This document shows positions 10,965 to 18,896 of a stretch of 64,000 bases of DNA, piece by piece. The position numbers were made by a program, and so were the translations under genes. Below the pieces are notes generated by a model. That model was not told the DNA's origin. It was given only the letters and a program-made list of their open reading frames with translations, and ran no database searches. The stretch comes from Azospirillaceae bacterium (GTDB lineage Bacteria > Pseudomonadota > Alphaproteobacteria > Azospirillales > Azospirillaceae). Location of the stretch: positions 1 through 64,000 of the forward strand of contig DASQNC010000073.1 of assembly GCA_035645145.1 (NCBI GenBank), written 5' to 3'. Numbering within the stretch: the stretch's first letter is position 1; each line of letters opens with the position of its first letter.

Positions 10965-11534
10965 TCACCCCTGCCGGAGGACCGCAACGAGGTACCGGCA
11001 GGTCCCGCCGCTTGCATTGCGGAACACGCAGTCGGCGGGCGATCCAAGGGCGATGCAGTCGCCGGCCGACAGTTCGTGGACGGTGCCGCCCTCCACGAAG
11101 ACCAGTTCGCCGTCCAGAACCCACACCATCTGGCGAATGAAGGCGTAGGAGGCGGCCGGAAAGGCGACCTCGGCGCCGGCCGGCAGTTCCACCTGCGTCA
11201 GTTCGAGCGGAATGTCCGAGGCCGGCGACACCTGCCGCCGCACATAGCCGGTGGCCGGGTCGGTCCACAGCGGCTGTTCCGCGGCCCGGACGACCCTGCC
11301 GCCGCCGCCCTCCGCGCGGGCCAGCAGGGTCGAAAGCGTCAGGCCGAACGCGCCGGACAAACGCCCGAGGAGGGCGGCCGTGGGGCTCGCCTCGGCCCGC
11401 TCCACCTTGCTGATCATCGCCTTGGACACGCCCGACCGTTCGGCCAGATCGGCAAGGGACCAGCCACGGGCCTCGCGTTCCAGGCGGATGCGTCGGGCCA
11501 GATCCGGTCCAGGTTCATCATCTATAATTGACAT
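10965..11534 (-). CDS. XRE-family regulator with C-terminal cupin domain
   Basis: A 189-residue transcription factor. An N-terminal helix-turn-helix (about residues 12-66: ARRIRLEREARGWSLADLAE, SGVSKAMISKVERAEASPT) is followed by a cupin sensor domain (about 105-185: LPAGAEVAFPAASYAF, VLDGELVFVEGGTVHELSAGD). This layout is that of the PuuR/SutR-like regulators, which sense small ligands. It is divergent from the GNAT gene at 11618 and probably controls that promoter and its own. No good Shine-Dalgarno precedes the ATG, and a TATAGT on the minus strand lies 7 nt upstream, so a leaderless message is possible. Confidence 0.88.
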   Translation of the reverse strand: MSIIDDEPGPDLARRIRLEREARGWSLADLAERSGVSKAMISKVERAEASPTAALLGRLSGAFGLTLSTLLARAEGGGGRVVRAAEQPLWTDPATGYVRRQVSPASDIPLELTQVELPAGAEVAFPAASYAFIRQMVWVLDGELVFVEGGTVHELSAGDCIALGSPADCVFRNASGGTCRYLVAVLRQG

Positions 11535-11617
11535 TCGTCCACTATATGGGAAGATCCCGCGGAGGCAAGAGGGTCCATGCCCGACCCCACCTTCGACCCT
11601 GGTGAGCAATCACACCG

Positions 11618-12178
11618 ATGAATTCGACGAAACCGCAGGAACCGGCGATCCGCCCCGTCGATGGCGGTGAAGCGGAGAACCTGGTGCCGGCTTTGGCCGA
11701 CATCCTGATCGACTGTGTCGAGAACGGCGCCTCGGTGGGTTTCATGAGTCCCTTGGCGCGCACCAAGGCGGAAGCCTTCTGGACGGAGGTCGCCGCGGGC
11801 GTCCGGCGGCGGGAGCGCACCCTTCTTGTCGCCGTCCTGGACGGCGAGGTCGTCGGCACGGCGCAGGTCGTGTTCGCGCGGCCGGAAAACCAGCCCCACC
11901 GCGCGGACGTTTCGAAGGTGCTGGTCCACAGCCGCGCCCGGGGTAAAGGGATCGGCTCCGCACTCATGCGGGCCGCGGAGGACGCCGCCCGCCAATCGGG
12001 GAAAACCCTGCTCGTCCTCGACACGATGACGGGAAGCGACGCCGAGCGCCTGTACACGCGCCTGGGCTGGACACCGGTGGGTGGCATTCCCGGTTTCGCC
12101 CTCTACCCCCAGGGCCGGCTCGGCGGAACCACCATCTTCTACAAGCATGTGTCACCGGCCGGCGCGGCTCCGACCTGA
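11618..12178 (+). CDS. GNAT-family N-acetyltransferase
   Basis: A 186-residue single-domain acetyltransferase using acetyl-CoA. Motif A is clear: ADVSKVLVHSRARGKGIGSA with the pyrophosphate-binding RxxGxG, followed by LMRAAEDAARQSGKTLLVLD. Motif B is SDAERLYTRLGWTPVGGIPG. The N-terminal half carries VAVLDGEVVGTAQVVFARP. The acceptor substrate is unknown. It faces the XRE-cupin regulator across an 83-bp gap, an arrangement that recurs in proteobacteria and suggests control by that protein. The ATG at 11618 has only a weak ribosome-binding site. Confidence 0.88.
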   Translation: MNSTKPQEPAIRPVDGGEAENLVPALADILIDCVENGASVGFMSPLARTKAEAFWTEVAAGVRRRERTLLVAVLDGEVVGTAQVVFARPENQPHRADVSKVLVHSRARGKGIGSALMRAAEDAARQSGKTLLVLDTMTGSDAERLYTRLGWTPVGGIPGFALYPQGRLGGTTIFYKHVSPAGAAPT

Positions 12179-12389
12179 CGAGGGTTGGTCGGCAAGGCCC
12201 CGCCCCGATCGGCCGGACCACCCGATTACCCCCATTTAGATCCCATCCGCACGCCTGCCCCATGCGGCTTGGCGTGGCATTCTTTCGTCGAGGTCCCCGG
12301 CAAGGGGTCCGCCGGTGGCTGCTGGAAAGCCGTTTCCCGAGGCCGCCCGAAACGAACGAAAACAACGGATCCAGGGAGGGGACAGGCCC

Positions 12390-13445
12390 ATGTCGAGCAT
12401 CCATCGACGCGTGGTCTTGCAGGGTGCCACCGCGGGTGCCGCGCTCACCGGCCTCACCACCGCGCTGCTGCCCCGCCGCGCGCGGGCGGCGACCACCCTG
12501 ACCTTTTCGTCCTGGCTGCCGCCCCGGCACCCGATCGTGGTCAATGCGTTCGAGCCGTGGGCCGAGGACGTCGCCAAGGCCACCGACGGCCGGGTGCGCG
12601 TGCGCATCCTGCCGAAGCCGCTGGGCGGCGCGCCGGCCCACTTCGACATGGCGCGCGACGGCATCGCCGACATCACCTACGGCCTGCACAGCTTCACGCC
12701 GGGCGAGCGGTTCCTGCTGAGCCGCGTGGCCGAATTCTCGTTCCTGGGCGACGACGCGGCCGAACTGTCGGTCGCCTACTGGAACCTGTACCGGAAGCGT
12801 CTGGCCGCGGCGCGTGAGCACGAGGGCGTGCACACGCTGGGCGTCTTCGCCCACGGGCCGGGGGCGATCCACAACAACGTCCGCCCCATCCGCCGGTCCG
12901 AGGACCTGCGCGGGCTCACCCTGCGCGTGCCCGGCGGCTATGTGGGCGACCTGATGTCCCGGCTGGGCACAACACCGCGCCAGGCGCCCTCGGGCGAGGT
13001 CTACCAGATGCTCTCCAGCAAGGTCATCCAGGGCGTGACCTTCACGCTGGAGGCCCTGACCGCGTTCAAGCTGACCGACCACCTGAAGTACACGACCACG
13101 GTGCCGGGCGGCATCTACAACACCTCGTGGTTCTTCGTGATGAACCCCGGCAAATGGAATGCCCTGACCGACGCCGACCGCGAGGCCATCACGAACCTGT
13201 CCGGCGAGGCCTTCGCCCGCCGCGTGGGCAAGGCCTGGATCGACGCCGACGCGGCGGCGCTGGACGGCATCCACAAGGCCGGCATCGAGATCACCCAGGC
13301 CGATCCCACCTTCGTCAAGGAACTCGCCCGCCACACCAACGAGCTGGAGGCCGAGTGGGCGCGGCAGGCCGAGGCCCGCGGCGTCGACGGACAGGCGGCG
13401 CTGCGCGAGGTCCGCGCCGCCACCGGTGTCACCCTGCCGTCATGA
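12390..13445 (+). CDS. dctP: TRAP transporter substrate-binding protein (DctP type)
   Basis: A 351-residue periplasmic binding protein for a tripartite ATP-independent transporter, capturing an organic acid for the DctQM permease. The N terminus has a twin-arginine-like signal (SIHRRVVLQGATAG, hydrophobic core, RRARAA cleavage region). Mature features are LTFSSWLPPRHPIVVNAFEP, LRGLTLRVPGGYVGDLMSRL, SKVIQGVTFTLEAL and YNTSWFFVMNPGKW. The ATG at 12390 follows AGGGAGGGGACAGG. The DctQ start overlaps its stop by 4 bp. The ligand is not shown by sequence; the FAD hydroxylase downstream suggests an aromatic or related carboxylate. Confidence 0.9.
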   Translation: MSSIHRRVVLQGATAGAALTGLTTALLPRRARAATTLTFSSWLPPRHPIVVNAFEPWAEDVAKATDGRVRVRILPKPLGGAPAHFDMARDGIADITYGLHSFTPGERFLLSRVAEFSFLGDDAAELSVAYWNLYRKRLAAAREHEGVHTLGVFAHGPGAIHNNVRPIRRSEDLRGLTLRVPGGYVGDLMSRLGTTPRQAPSGEVYQMLSSKVIQGVTFTLEALTAFKLTDHLKYTTTVPGGIYNTSWFFVMNPGKWNALTDADREAITNLSGEAFARRVGKAWIDADAAALDGIHKAGIEITQADPTFVKELARHTNELEAEWARQAEARGVDGQAALREVRAATGVTLPS

Positions 13446-13999
13446 CGGTGGAATCGGAGGACGTCCGGGGGAGGAGCGGAAACGAGGAACGCGCGCCGGC
13501 CGCACCCGCGCGGTGGGTCGGCCGCGTCCTGGGCTCTGCGGCGGCCGTCCTGCTGTTCGGGATGTCGGTCATGACCACCGCCGACGTGGTCGGCCGCGCC
13601 GTGTCCGGGGTCGGGGTGCCGGGCTCGTACGAGTTGACCGCGCTGATGATGGCGGCGCTGATCTTCGTCGCCCTGCCGTTGACCACCGAACGGGGCGAGC
13701 ACGTGACCGTCGACCTGCTCGACCACGTGCTGCCGCAACGGGCGGTGCAAGGGCTTGCCCGGATCATGGACCTGCTCGGGGCCGTCGTGCTGGCGGCCTT
13801 GGCCTGGCAGCTCTGGCTGCGGGGGGGGAGCCTCGCCGCCGACGGCGCCTTCACCGACCGGCTGCGGGTGCCGCTCGCCCCCGTCGCGTATCTCGCCGGC
13901 CTGTGCACGGGCGTGGCCGCCGTCGCCCTGATCGGCCGGTCGCTGGCAGGCCGGTCGCTGGCAGGCCGGTCGCCGGGCACGGCGGGGGGGCCGCGGTGA
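13442..13999 (+). CDS. dctQ: TRAP transporter small permease (DctQ type)
   Basis: A 185-residue membrane protein with about four transmembrane segments (visible cores LGSAAAVLLFGMSVMTTADV, LTALMMAALIFVALPLTT, LLGAVVLAALAWQLWL and YLAGLCTGVAAVALI). It forms the small subunit that links DctM to the binding protein. The motif ERGEHVTVDLLDH is a DctQ hallmark. It overlaps dctP (ATGA) and dctM (GTGA), pointing to translational coupling. The C-terminal tail contains a GRSLA repeat from a 15-bp DNA duplication. Confidence 0.87.
   Translation: MTVESEDVRGRSGNEERAPAAPARWVGRVLGSAAAVLLFGMSVMTTADVVGRAVSGVGVPGSYELTALMMAALIFVALPLTTERGEHVTVDLLDHVLPQRAVQGLARIMDLLGAVVLAALAWQLWLRGGSLAADGAFTDRLRVPLAPVAYLAGLCTGVAAVALIGRSLAGRSLAGRSPGTAGGPR
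13934..13973 (+). repeat. 15-bp tandem repeat in the 3' end of dctQ
   Basis: GGCCGGTCGCTGGCA occurs at 13934-13948 and 13949-13963, followed by a 10-bp partial copy. It encodes GRSLA-GRSLA-GRSP in the cytoplasmic or periplasmic tail. In-frame units mean copy-number slippage would change the tail length without breaking the gene. Confidence 0.7.
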
Positions 14000-15306
14000 C
14001 CGAATCCCTGGTCGGCTTCGCCGTCCTGTTCGGCCTGATCCTGCTGCGCATGCCCATCGGCTTCGCCATGGCGCTGGTGGGGACCGTGGGTTTCGCGTTG
14101 ATGGTCGGCTGGCGGCCGGCCTTCGCCATGCTGGGACAGAACACCTTCGAAGCCGGTTTCTCCTACACCCTGTCGGTGCTGCCGCTGTTCATCCTGATGG
14201 GCAACCTGGTGACCCGGGCCGGCATCTCCCACGAGCTTTACCAGGCGGCCTACGCCTTCCTCGGGCACCGCCGCGGCGGGCTGGCCATGGCGTCCGTCGC
14301 GGCGTGCGGCGGCTTTTCGGCCGTGTGCGGCTCGTCGCTGGCCACGGCGGCGACCATGAGCAAAGTCGCCATGCCGCCGATGCGCCGGTTCGGCTATCAC
14401 GACAGCCTGGCCGCGGGGTCGATTGCGGCGGGCGGCACGCTGGGCATTCTGATCCCGCCCTCGGTCATCATGGTGATCTACGGCCTGCTGACCCAGGCGG
14501 ACATCGGCAAGCTGTTCATCGCCGGCATCCTGCCGGGCGCCCTGGGCGTCGTGCTGTACACGCTGGCGGTGGCGGTCACGACCTGGATCCGGCCCGAACT
14601 CGGCCCCCCCGGCGAGCGGATGCCCTGGGGCCGGCGGCTGCAGGCGCTCAAGGGCGTGTCGGGCATGCTGGCGCTGTTCGGCGTGATCATGGGCGGCATC
14701 TACGGCGGGCTGTTCACGCCGACCGAGGCCGCGGGCGTCGGCGCCTTCGCCGCCTTCCTCATGGCGCTGGTCCGCCGCCGGCTCACCTGGGCGGTGTTCC
14801 TGGATCTGCTGGTGGACAGCGCGCGCACCACGGCGATGCTGTTCACGGTCGTCATCGGCGCGCTGCTGTTCGAGAACTTCGTCAACTTCGCCGGTTTCGC
14901 GGACGCGCTGAAGGACGTGGTGACGGGCCTCGCCGTCTCGCCCTGGCTGGTCATGCTGGTGATCGTCGGGATCTACCTGGTGCTCGGCTGCGTGCTGGAA
15001 AGCCTGTCCATGATCCTGCTGACGGTGCCGGTCTTCTACCCCATCGTCGTGGACCTGGATTACGGCATCGGCGACCCGGACCTGGTGCTGGTGTGGTTCG
15101 CGGTGATCGTGGTCGTGGTCACCGAGATCAGCCTGATCACCCCGCCCATCGGCATGAACGTGTTCGTGCTGCGCGGCGTGCTGGGCGACGTGCGGCTCGG
15201 CACCATCTTCCGGGGCCTTGTCCCCTTCCTTCTGTCCGACTTCGTGCGCCTGGGGCTGATCATCGCCTTTCCGGTGCTGAGCCTGCTGTTGCCGTCCCTG
15301 ATGTGA
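13996..15306 (+). CDS. dctM: TRAP transporter large permease (DctM type)
   Basis: A 436-residue integral membrane transporter subunit with about 12-13 hydrophobic segments. It catalyses sodium- or proton-driven uptake of the ligand brought by DctP. Family marks include LRMPIGFAMALVGTVGF, LPLFILMGNLVTRAGIS, CGGFSAVCGSSLATAATMSK, GGTLGILIPPSVIMVIYG, FTPTEAAGVGAFAAF and the late ISLITPPIGMNVFVLRG. The GTG start at 13996 overlaps the dctQ stop. A metallo-hydrolase gene follows after 24 bp. Confidence 0.93.
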   Translation: MTESLVGFAVLFGLILLRMPIGFAMALVGTVGFALMVGWRPAFAMLGQNTFEAGFSYTLSVLPLFILMGNLVTRAGISHELYQAAYAFLGHRRGGLAMASVAACGGFSAVCGSSLATAATMSKVAMPPMRRFGYHDSLAAGSIAAGGTLGILIPPSVIMVIYGLLTQADIGKLFIAGILPGALGVVLYTLAVAVTTWIRPELGPPGERMPWGRRLQALKGVSGMLALFGVIMGGIYGGLFTPTEAAGVGAFAAFLMALVRRRLTWAVFLDLLVDSARTTAMLFTVVIGALLFENFVNFAGFADALKDVVTGLAVSPWLVMLVIVGIYLVLGCVLESLSMILLTVPVFYPIVVDLDYGIGDPDLVLVWFAVIVVVVTEISLITPPIGMNVFVLRGVLGDVRLGTIFRGLVPFLLSDFVRLGLIIAFPVLSLLLPSLM

Positions 15307-15330
15307 CGCGTCCATCCGACGGGGGAGATC

Positions 15331-16281
15331 ATGACCAGGACCTTCGCCTCGCAAGCCGATCTCGCGGAGAAGGCGGTCCGCTTCGACCGCCTGTCCGACA
15401 ACGCCTACGCCTACACCGCCGAGGGCGATCCCAACACGGGCGTGGTGGTCGGCGACGATGCCGTCATGGTGATCGACACCCAGGCGACGCCGGTCATGGC
15501 CCAGGACGTGATCCGCCGCATCCGCGCGGTCACGGACAAGCCGGTCCGGCACATCGTCCTGTCCCACTACCACGCGGTGCGGGTGCTGGGCGCCTCGGCC
15601 TACGGCGTCGGGCAGGTCATTGCCAGCCAGGACACCCGCGACCTGATCGCGGAGCGCGGCGAGGCCGACATGAAGAGCGAGATCGGCCGCTTCCCGCGCC
15701 TGTTCCGGGCCGTGGAGTCCGTGCCGGGCCTGACCTGGCCCACCCTTGCCTTCCGGGGCGAGGTGACGCTGTGGCTCGGCGGGCTGGAGGTGAGGGTGAT
15801 GCAGCTCGGCCGTGGCCACACCAAGGGCGACACCGTGGTCTGGCTGCCGAAGGACCGGATCCTGTTTTCGGGCGATCTGGTGGAGTACGGGGCCACGCCC
15901 TATTGCGGCGACGCGTACTTCACCGACTGGCCCGGCACGCTGGACAGGCTGGCGGCACTGGAACCCCGGATGCTGGTGCCCGGCCGCGGGCCGGCGCTGA
16001 CCACGCCCGAACAGGTGCGCGAGGGGATCGCCAACACCCGCGCCTTCGTCGGCGACCTTTATGCCCTGATCCGGCAAGCCGTGGCCGAGGGCAGGGATCT
16101 GCGGACCACCTACCGGGCGGCCTGCGACACGCTGCGGCCCCGGTTCGGGCACTGGGTGATCTTCGACCATTGCATGCCCTTCAACGTGACCCGCGCCTAC
16201 GACGAGGCGTCGGGCCACACGGACCCGCGCGTGTGGACGGCCGAACGCGACCGGGAGATGTGGGCCCGGCTCGAAGGGTGA
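15331..16281 (+). CDS. MBL-fold metallo-hydrolase with altered first metal motif
   Basis: A 316-residue metallo-beta-lactamase-fold protein. The expected HxHxDH reads HYHAVR (in IVLSHYHAVRVLGASAYG), so the Asp and His ligands of metal site 2 are absent. Later ligand positions survive: GRGHTKGDTVVWLP and the Asp of ILFSGDLVEYG, followed by YCGDAYFTDW. It may use one metal, or have lost hydrolysis. ATG at 15331 is preceded by GGGGGAGATC. It lies between the TRAP genes and the FAD monooxygenase, so a role in processing the transported compound is likely but unproven. Confidence 0.85.
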   Translation: MTRTFASQADLAEKAVRFDRLSDNAYAYTAEGDPNTGVVVGDDAVMVIDTQATPVMAQDVIRRIRAVTDKPVRHIVLSHYHAVRVLGASAYGVGQVIASQDTRDLIAERGEADMKSEIGRFPRLFRAVESVPGLTWPTLAFRGEVTLWLGGLEVRVMQLGRGHTKGDTVVWLPKDRILFSGDLVEYGATPYCGDAYFTDWPGTLDRLAALEPRMLVPGRGPALTTPEQVREGIANTRAFVGDLYALIRQAVAEGRDLRTTYRAACDTLRPRFGHWVIFDHCMPFNVTRAYDEASGHTDPRVWTAERDREMWARLEG

Positions 16282-16301
16282 GACGACGGGAGGACCGGGC
16301 G

Positions 16302-17975
16302 GTGGACACGGACCCGCAGGCCATCCGCTTCCCCTACCGGCGCTCGACCGACCAGGACGCCGCGGTCGTACCCCGCCGGCCCGTGGTGGTGGTGGGCGCC
16401 GGGCCGGTCGGCCTGACGGCGGCCATCGACCTTGCGCAACGCGGCGTGCCGGTGGTGGTCCTGGACGAGGACGACAGACTGTCCACCGGGTCCCGCGCCA
16501 TCTGCTTCGCCAAGCGCACGCTGGAGATCTTCGACCGGCTCGGCTGCGGCCAGCGCATGGTCGACAAGGGGATTTCCTGGAACGTGGGCAAGGTCTTCTT
16601 CCGGAACGACCTGGTCTACCGGTTCGACCTGCTGCCCGAGGCCGGGCACCGGCGCCCCGCCTTCATCAACCTCCAGCAATACCATCTCGAAGCCCATCTG
16701 GTGGACCATGCGGCCACGCTCGGCGGGCTGGAGATCCGTTGGCGCAACCGGGTCGCCGGCCTGGACGCCCGTGCCGACGGGGTGGAGCTGACGGTGGAGA
16801 CGCCCGAGGGGCCGTACCGCCTCGCCTGCGACCATCTGATTGCCTGCGACGGCGCGCGGAGCACGGTGCGCCGGCTGATGGGGCTGGAGAGCAAGGGGCG
16901 GAGCTTCCGCGACCGGTTCCTGATCGCCGACGTGCGGATGCAGGCCAACTTCCCCACAGAACGTTGGTTCTGGTTCGACCCGCCGTTCCATCCCGGCCGG
17001 TCGGTGCTGCTGCACCGGCAGCCCGACGACGTGTGGCGGGTGGATTTCCAGCTCGGCCCCGACGCGGATCCGGAGGAGGAGAAGCGGCCCGAGCGGGTGG
17101 CCCCGCGCATCCAGGCGCTTTTGGGCCGGGACACCGCGTTCACCCTGGAATGGGTGAGCGTCTATTCCTTCGTCTGCATGCGCATGGAGCGGTTCCGCCA
17201 CGGCCGCGTGGTCTTCGCGGGCGATGCCGCCCACGGCGTTTCCCCGTTCGGCGCGCGCGGCGCCAACAGCGGCGTGCAGGACGCCGAGAACCTGGCCTGG
17301 AAGCTCGCGCTGGTGCTGGCGGGCCAGGCACCGGACGCGCTGCTCGACACCTATGGCGGCGAACGGGAGCCTGCCGCCGACGAGAACATCCGGAATTCCA
17401 CCCGCAGCACCGACTTCATCACGCCCAAAAGCGAGGTCAGCCGCCTGTTCCGGGATGCGACCCTGGCCCTGGCCAAGGACCATGCCTTCGCCCGCCGGCT
17501 GGTCAACAGCGGACGGCTGTCCACACCGGCGGTGCTGCGGGATTCGCCGCTCAACACCCCGGACGAGGACGTCTTTGCCGGTGCCATGGTGCCGGGGGCG
17601 CCCAGCACCGACGCGCCGGTCCGCACGCTGGGGCGGGACGACTGGTTCCTTGCCCAAGTCGGGCCGGGCTTCACCGCGGTCCTTTTCGGCGATGGCGGCC
17701 CGTTGCCCCCCGGGACCGCCGCGGCATTGGGCGCGCTGAGCGACGGCCCCCTTCCGGTCCGCCCCGTGCTGGCGGTGCCGCCCGGCGGGCCGGTCCCCGC
17801 CCTCCCCGGCCTCGACGTTGTGGAGGATGCCGAGGGCCTGCTGGCCCGGCGCTTCGACGCCCGGCCCGGAACCACCTACCTGTTCCGCCCCGACCAGCAC
17901 GTGTGCGCCCGGTGGCGGTGGCTGGACCCCGCCCGTGTCCGTGCCGCCGTCGCCCGCGCCACGTGCAACGCCTGA
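16302..17975 (+). CDS. FAD-dependent aromatic hydroxylase-type monooxygenase (PheA/TfdB-like)
   Basis: A 557-residue class A flavin monooxygenase. These hydroxylate phenolic or aromatic acid rings with NAD(P)H and O2. Visible are the Rossmann GAGPVGLTAAIDLAQRGVPV, the SRAICFAKRTLEIFDRLG segment, the DG motif in LIACDGARSTVRRLMGL, and the second FAD motif GRVVFAGDAAHGVSPFGARG followed by NSGVQDAENLAWKLALVL. A thioredoxin-like C-terminal domain without catalytic cysteines fits the phenol-hydroxylase group. The GTG at 16302 has GGGAGG before it; a GTG at 16278 overlapping the previous stop is an alternative. The substrate is not identifiable. Confidence 0.88.
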   Translation: MDTDPQAIRFPYRRSTDQDAAVVPRRPVVVVGAGPVGLTAAIDLAQRGVPVVVLDEDDRLSTGSRAICFAKRTLEIFDRLGCGQRMVDKGISWNVGKVFFRNDLVYRFDLLPEAGHRRPAFINLQQYHLEAHLVDHAATLGGLEIRWRNRVAGLDARADGVELTVETPEGPYRLACDHLIACDGARSTVRRLMGLESKGRSFRDRFLIADVRMQANFPTERWFWFDPPFHPGRSVLLHRQPDDVWRVDFQLGPDADPEEEKRPERVAPRIQALLGRDTAFTLEWVSVYSFVCMRMERFRHGRVVFAGDAAHGVSPFGARGANSGVQDAENLAWKLALVLAGQAPDALLDTYGGEREPAADENIRNSTRSTDFITPKSEVSRLFRDATLALAKDHAFARRLVNSGRLSTPAVLRDSPLNTPDEDVFAGAMVPGAPSTDAPVRTLGRDDWFLAQVGPGFTAVLFGDGGPLPPGTAAALGALSDGPLPVRPVLAVPPGGPVPALPGLDVVEDAEGLLARRFDARPGTTYLFRPDQHVCARWRWLDPARVRAAVARATCNA

Positions 17976-18000
17976 CCAACGCCCTTGGAAGGCCCCGGCC

Positions 18001-18192
18001 ATGCCGCTGAACACGGAACCGGCGATCGACAAACCCGACGACTTCTACCAGGCCCTGATCGACGCGCACCGGGATCTGTCACCGGAACAGAGCCGGATGC
18101 TCAACGCCAAGCTGATCCTGCTGCTCGCCAACCACATCGGGGACATGGCGGTCCTGGCCGAGGCGCTGCGGCGGGCGCGGCAAGGTGTGTGA
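18001..18192 (+). CDS. DUF2783 small protein
   Basis: A 63-residue acidic-basic helical protein with DDFYQALIDAHRDLSPEQSR and LNAKLILLLANHIGDMAVLA, matching DUF2783. Genes of this family typically sit next to flavin-dependent aromatic hydroxylases, as here, 25 bp downstream, so it is probably co-expressed and may assist or regulate the hydroxylase. No catalytic residues are apparent and no function is established. It is the last gene of the TRAP-hydroxylase module. Confidence 0.8.
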   Translation: MPLNTEPAIDKPDDFYQALIDAHRDLSPEQSRMLNAKLILLLANHIGDMAVLAEALRRARQGV

Positions 18193-18319
18193 GCCGCCGG
18201 GGTCGTGCATGGGCGCGTTGCAATGCGTTCAGGGAAAAGCGTGTCGAACCCGTCGTCCGCGAAACCCCGACCTGCTATCTGGTGGACGGGACCGCGCTGT
18301 TTGACGAGTGGGATTGCGC

Positions 18320-18889
18320 ATGCACGACCTGGACACCATCCGCCGTCGCGAGGGCTTCGCATTCCTGGCGGCCTTCGCCGCCTGCGTGCCGCTTGCGAAC
18401 TGGATGATCGGGAACGTCGGGACGGTCTGTGTCCCGAACGGGCCGTGCCTCATCCCCGTGGCGCCCGGCGGGCTGACGGCCCCCAGCGCCGTGCTCGTGA
18501 TCGGGGTGGCCCTGGTCCTGCGGGATCTGGTGCAGAGGCGGCTGGGGCTGAAGTGGGCGTTCCTCGCGGTGCTGATCGGCGCGGCCCTGTCGGCCCTGCT
18601 GGCACCGCCGGCGCTGGTGCTGGCGTCGGTCGCGGCGTTCCTGCTGTCCGAGACGGCCGACCTGTTCGTCTACACCCCGTTGCAGCGGCGCGGGCTCGTC
18701 CTTGCGGTCGTGGCCAGCAGCCTCGTCGGCCTCGTCGTGGACAGCGTGGCGTTCCTCTCCCTCGCCTTCGGCAGCCTGGATTTCCTGTCGGGCCAGGTCG
18801 TGGGCAAACTCTGGGCGGTCGTCCTGGCGGTCCCGGTGGTGCATTGGCTGCGCCGGCGCGACGACGAGCGGGGGCTTCTGCCGGCCTGA
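18320..18889 (+). CDS. VUT-family transporter (YhhQ-like, putative queuosine-precursor uptake)
   Basis: A roughly 189-residue membrane protein with about six hydrophobic segments (for example FAFLAAFAACVPLANWMIGN, LTAPSAVLVIGVALVLRDLV, LLAPPALVLASVAAFLLSET, VVASSLVGLVVDSVAFLSLA). The polar motifs RDLVQRR, ETADLFVYTPLQRR and the late Asp in VVDSVAFL are marks of the VUT/YhhQ family, which imports preQ0/preQ1. A GTG at 18308 is an alternative start. I looked for a preQ1 riboswitch in the 127 bp upstream and could not find one. Substrate assignment is therefore family-level only. Confidence 0.8.
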   Translation: MHDLDTIRRREGFAFLAAFAACVPLANWMIGNVGTVCVPNGPCLIPVAPGGLTAPSAVLVIGVALVLRDLVQRRLGLKWAFLAVLIGAALSALLAPPALVLASVAAFLLSETADLFVYTPLQRRGLVLAVVASSLVGLVVDSVAFLSLAFGSLDFLSGQVVGKLWAVVLAVPVVHWLRRRDDERGLLPA

Positions 18890-18896
18890 GATCCGG

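Noticed and set aside
13429-16218. Minus-strand frame of about 930 codons opposite the TRAP and MBL genes
   Set aside because: Low-complexity His/Asp/Gln-rich translation without any motif, fully explained by the real genes on the plus strand.
14304-16301. N-terminal extension of the FAD monooxygenase frame through dctM and the MBL gene
   Set aside because: The extension reads out-of-frame through two recognised genes; a good ribosome-binding site marks the true start at 16302.
18193-18319. preQ1 riboswitch before the VUT transporter gene
   Set aside because: Such riboswitches often precede this family, but the expected stem with downstream A-rich strand could not be found.
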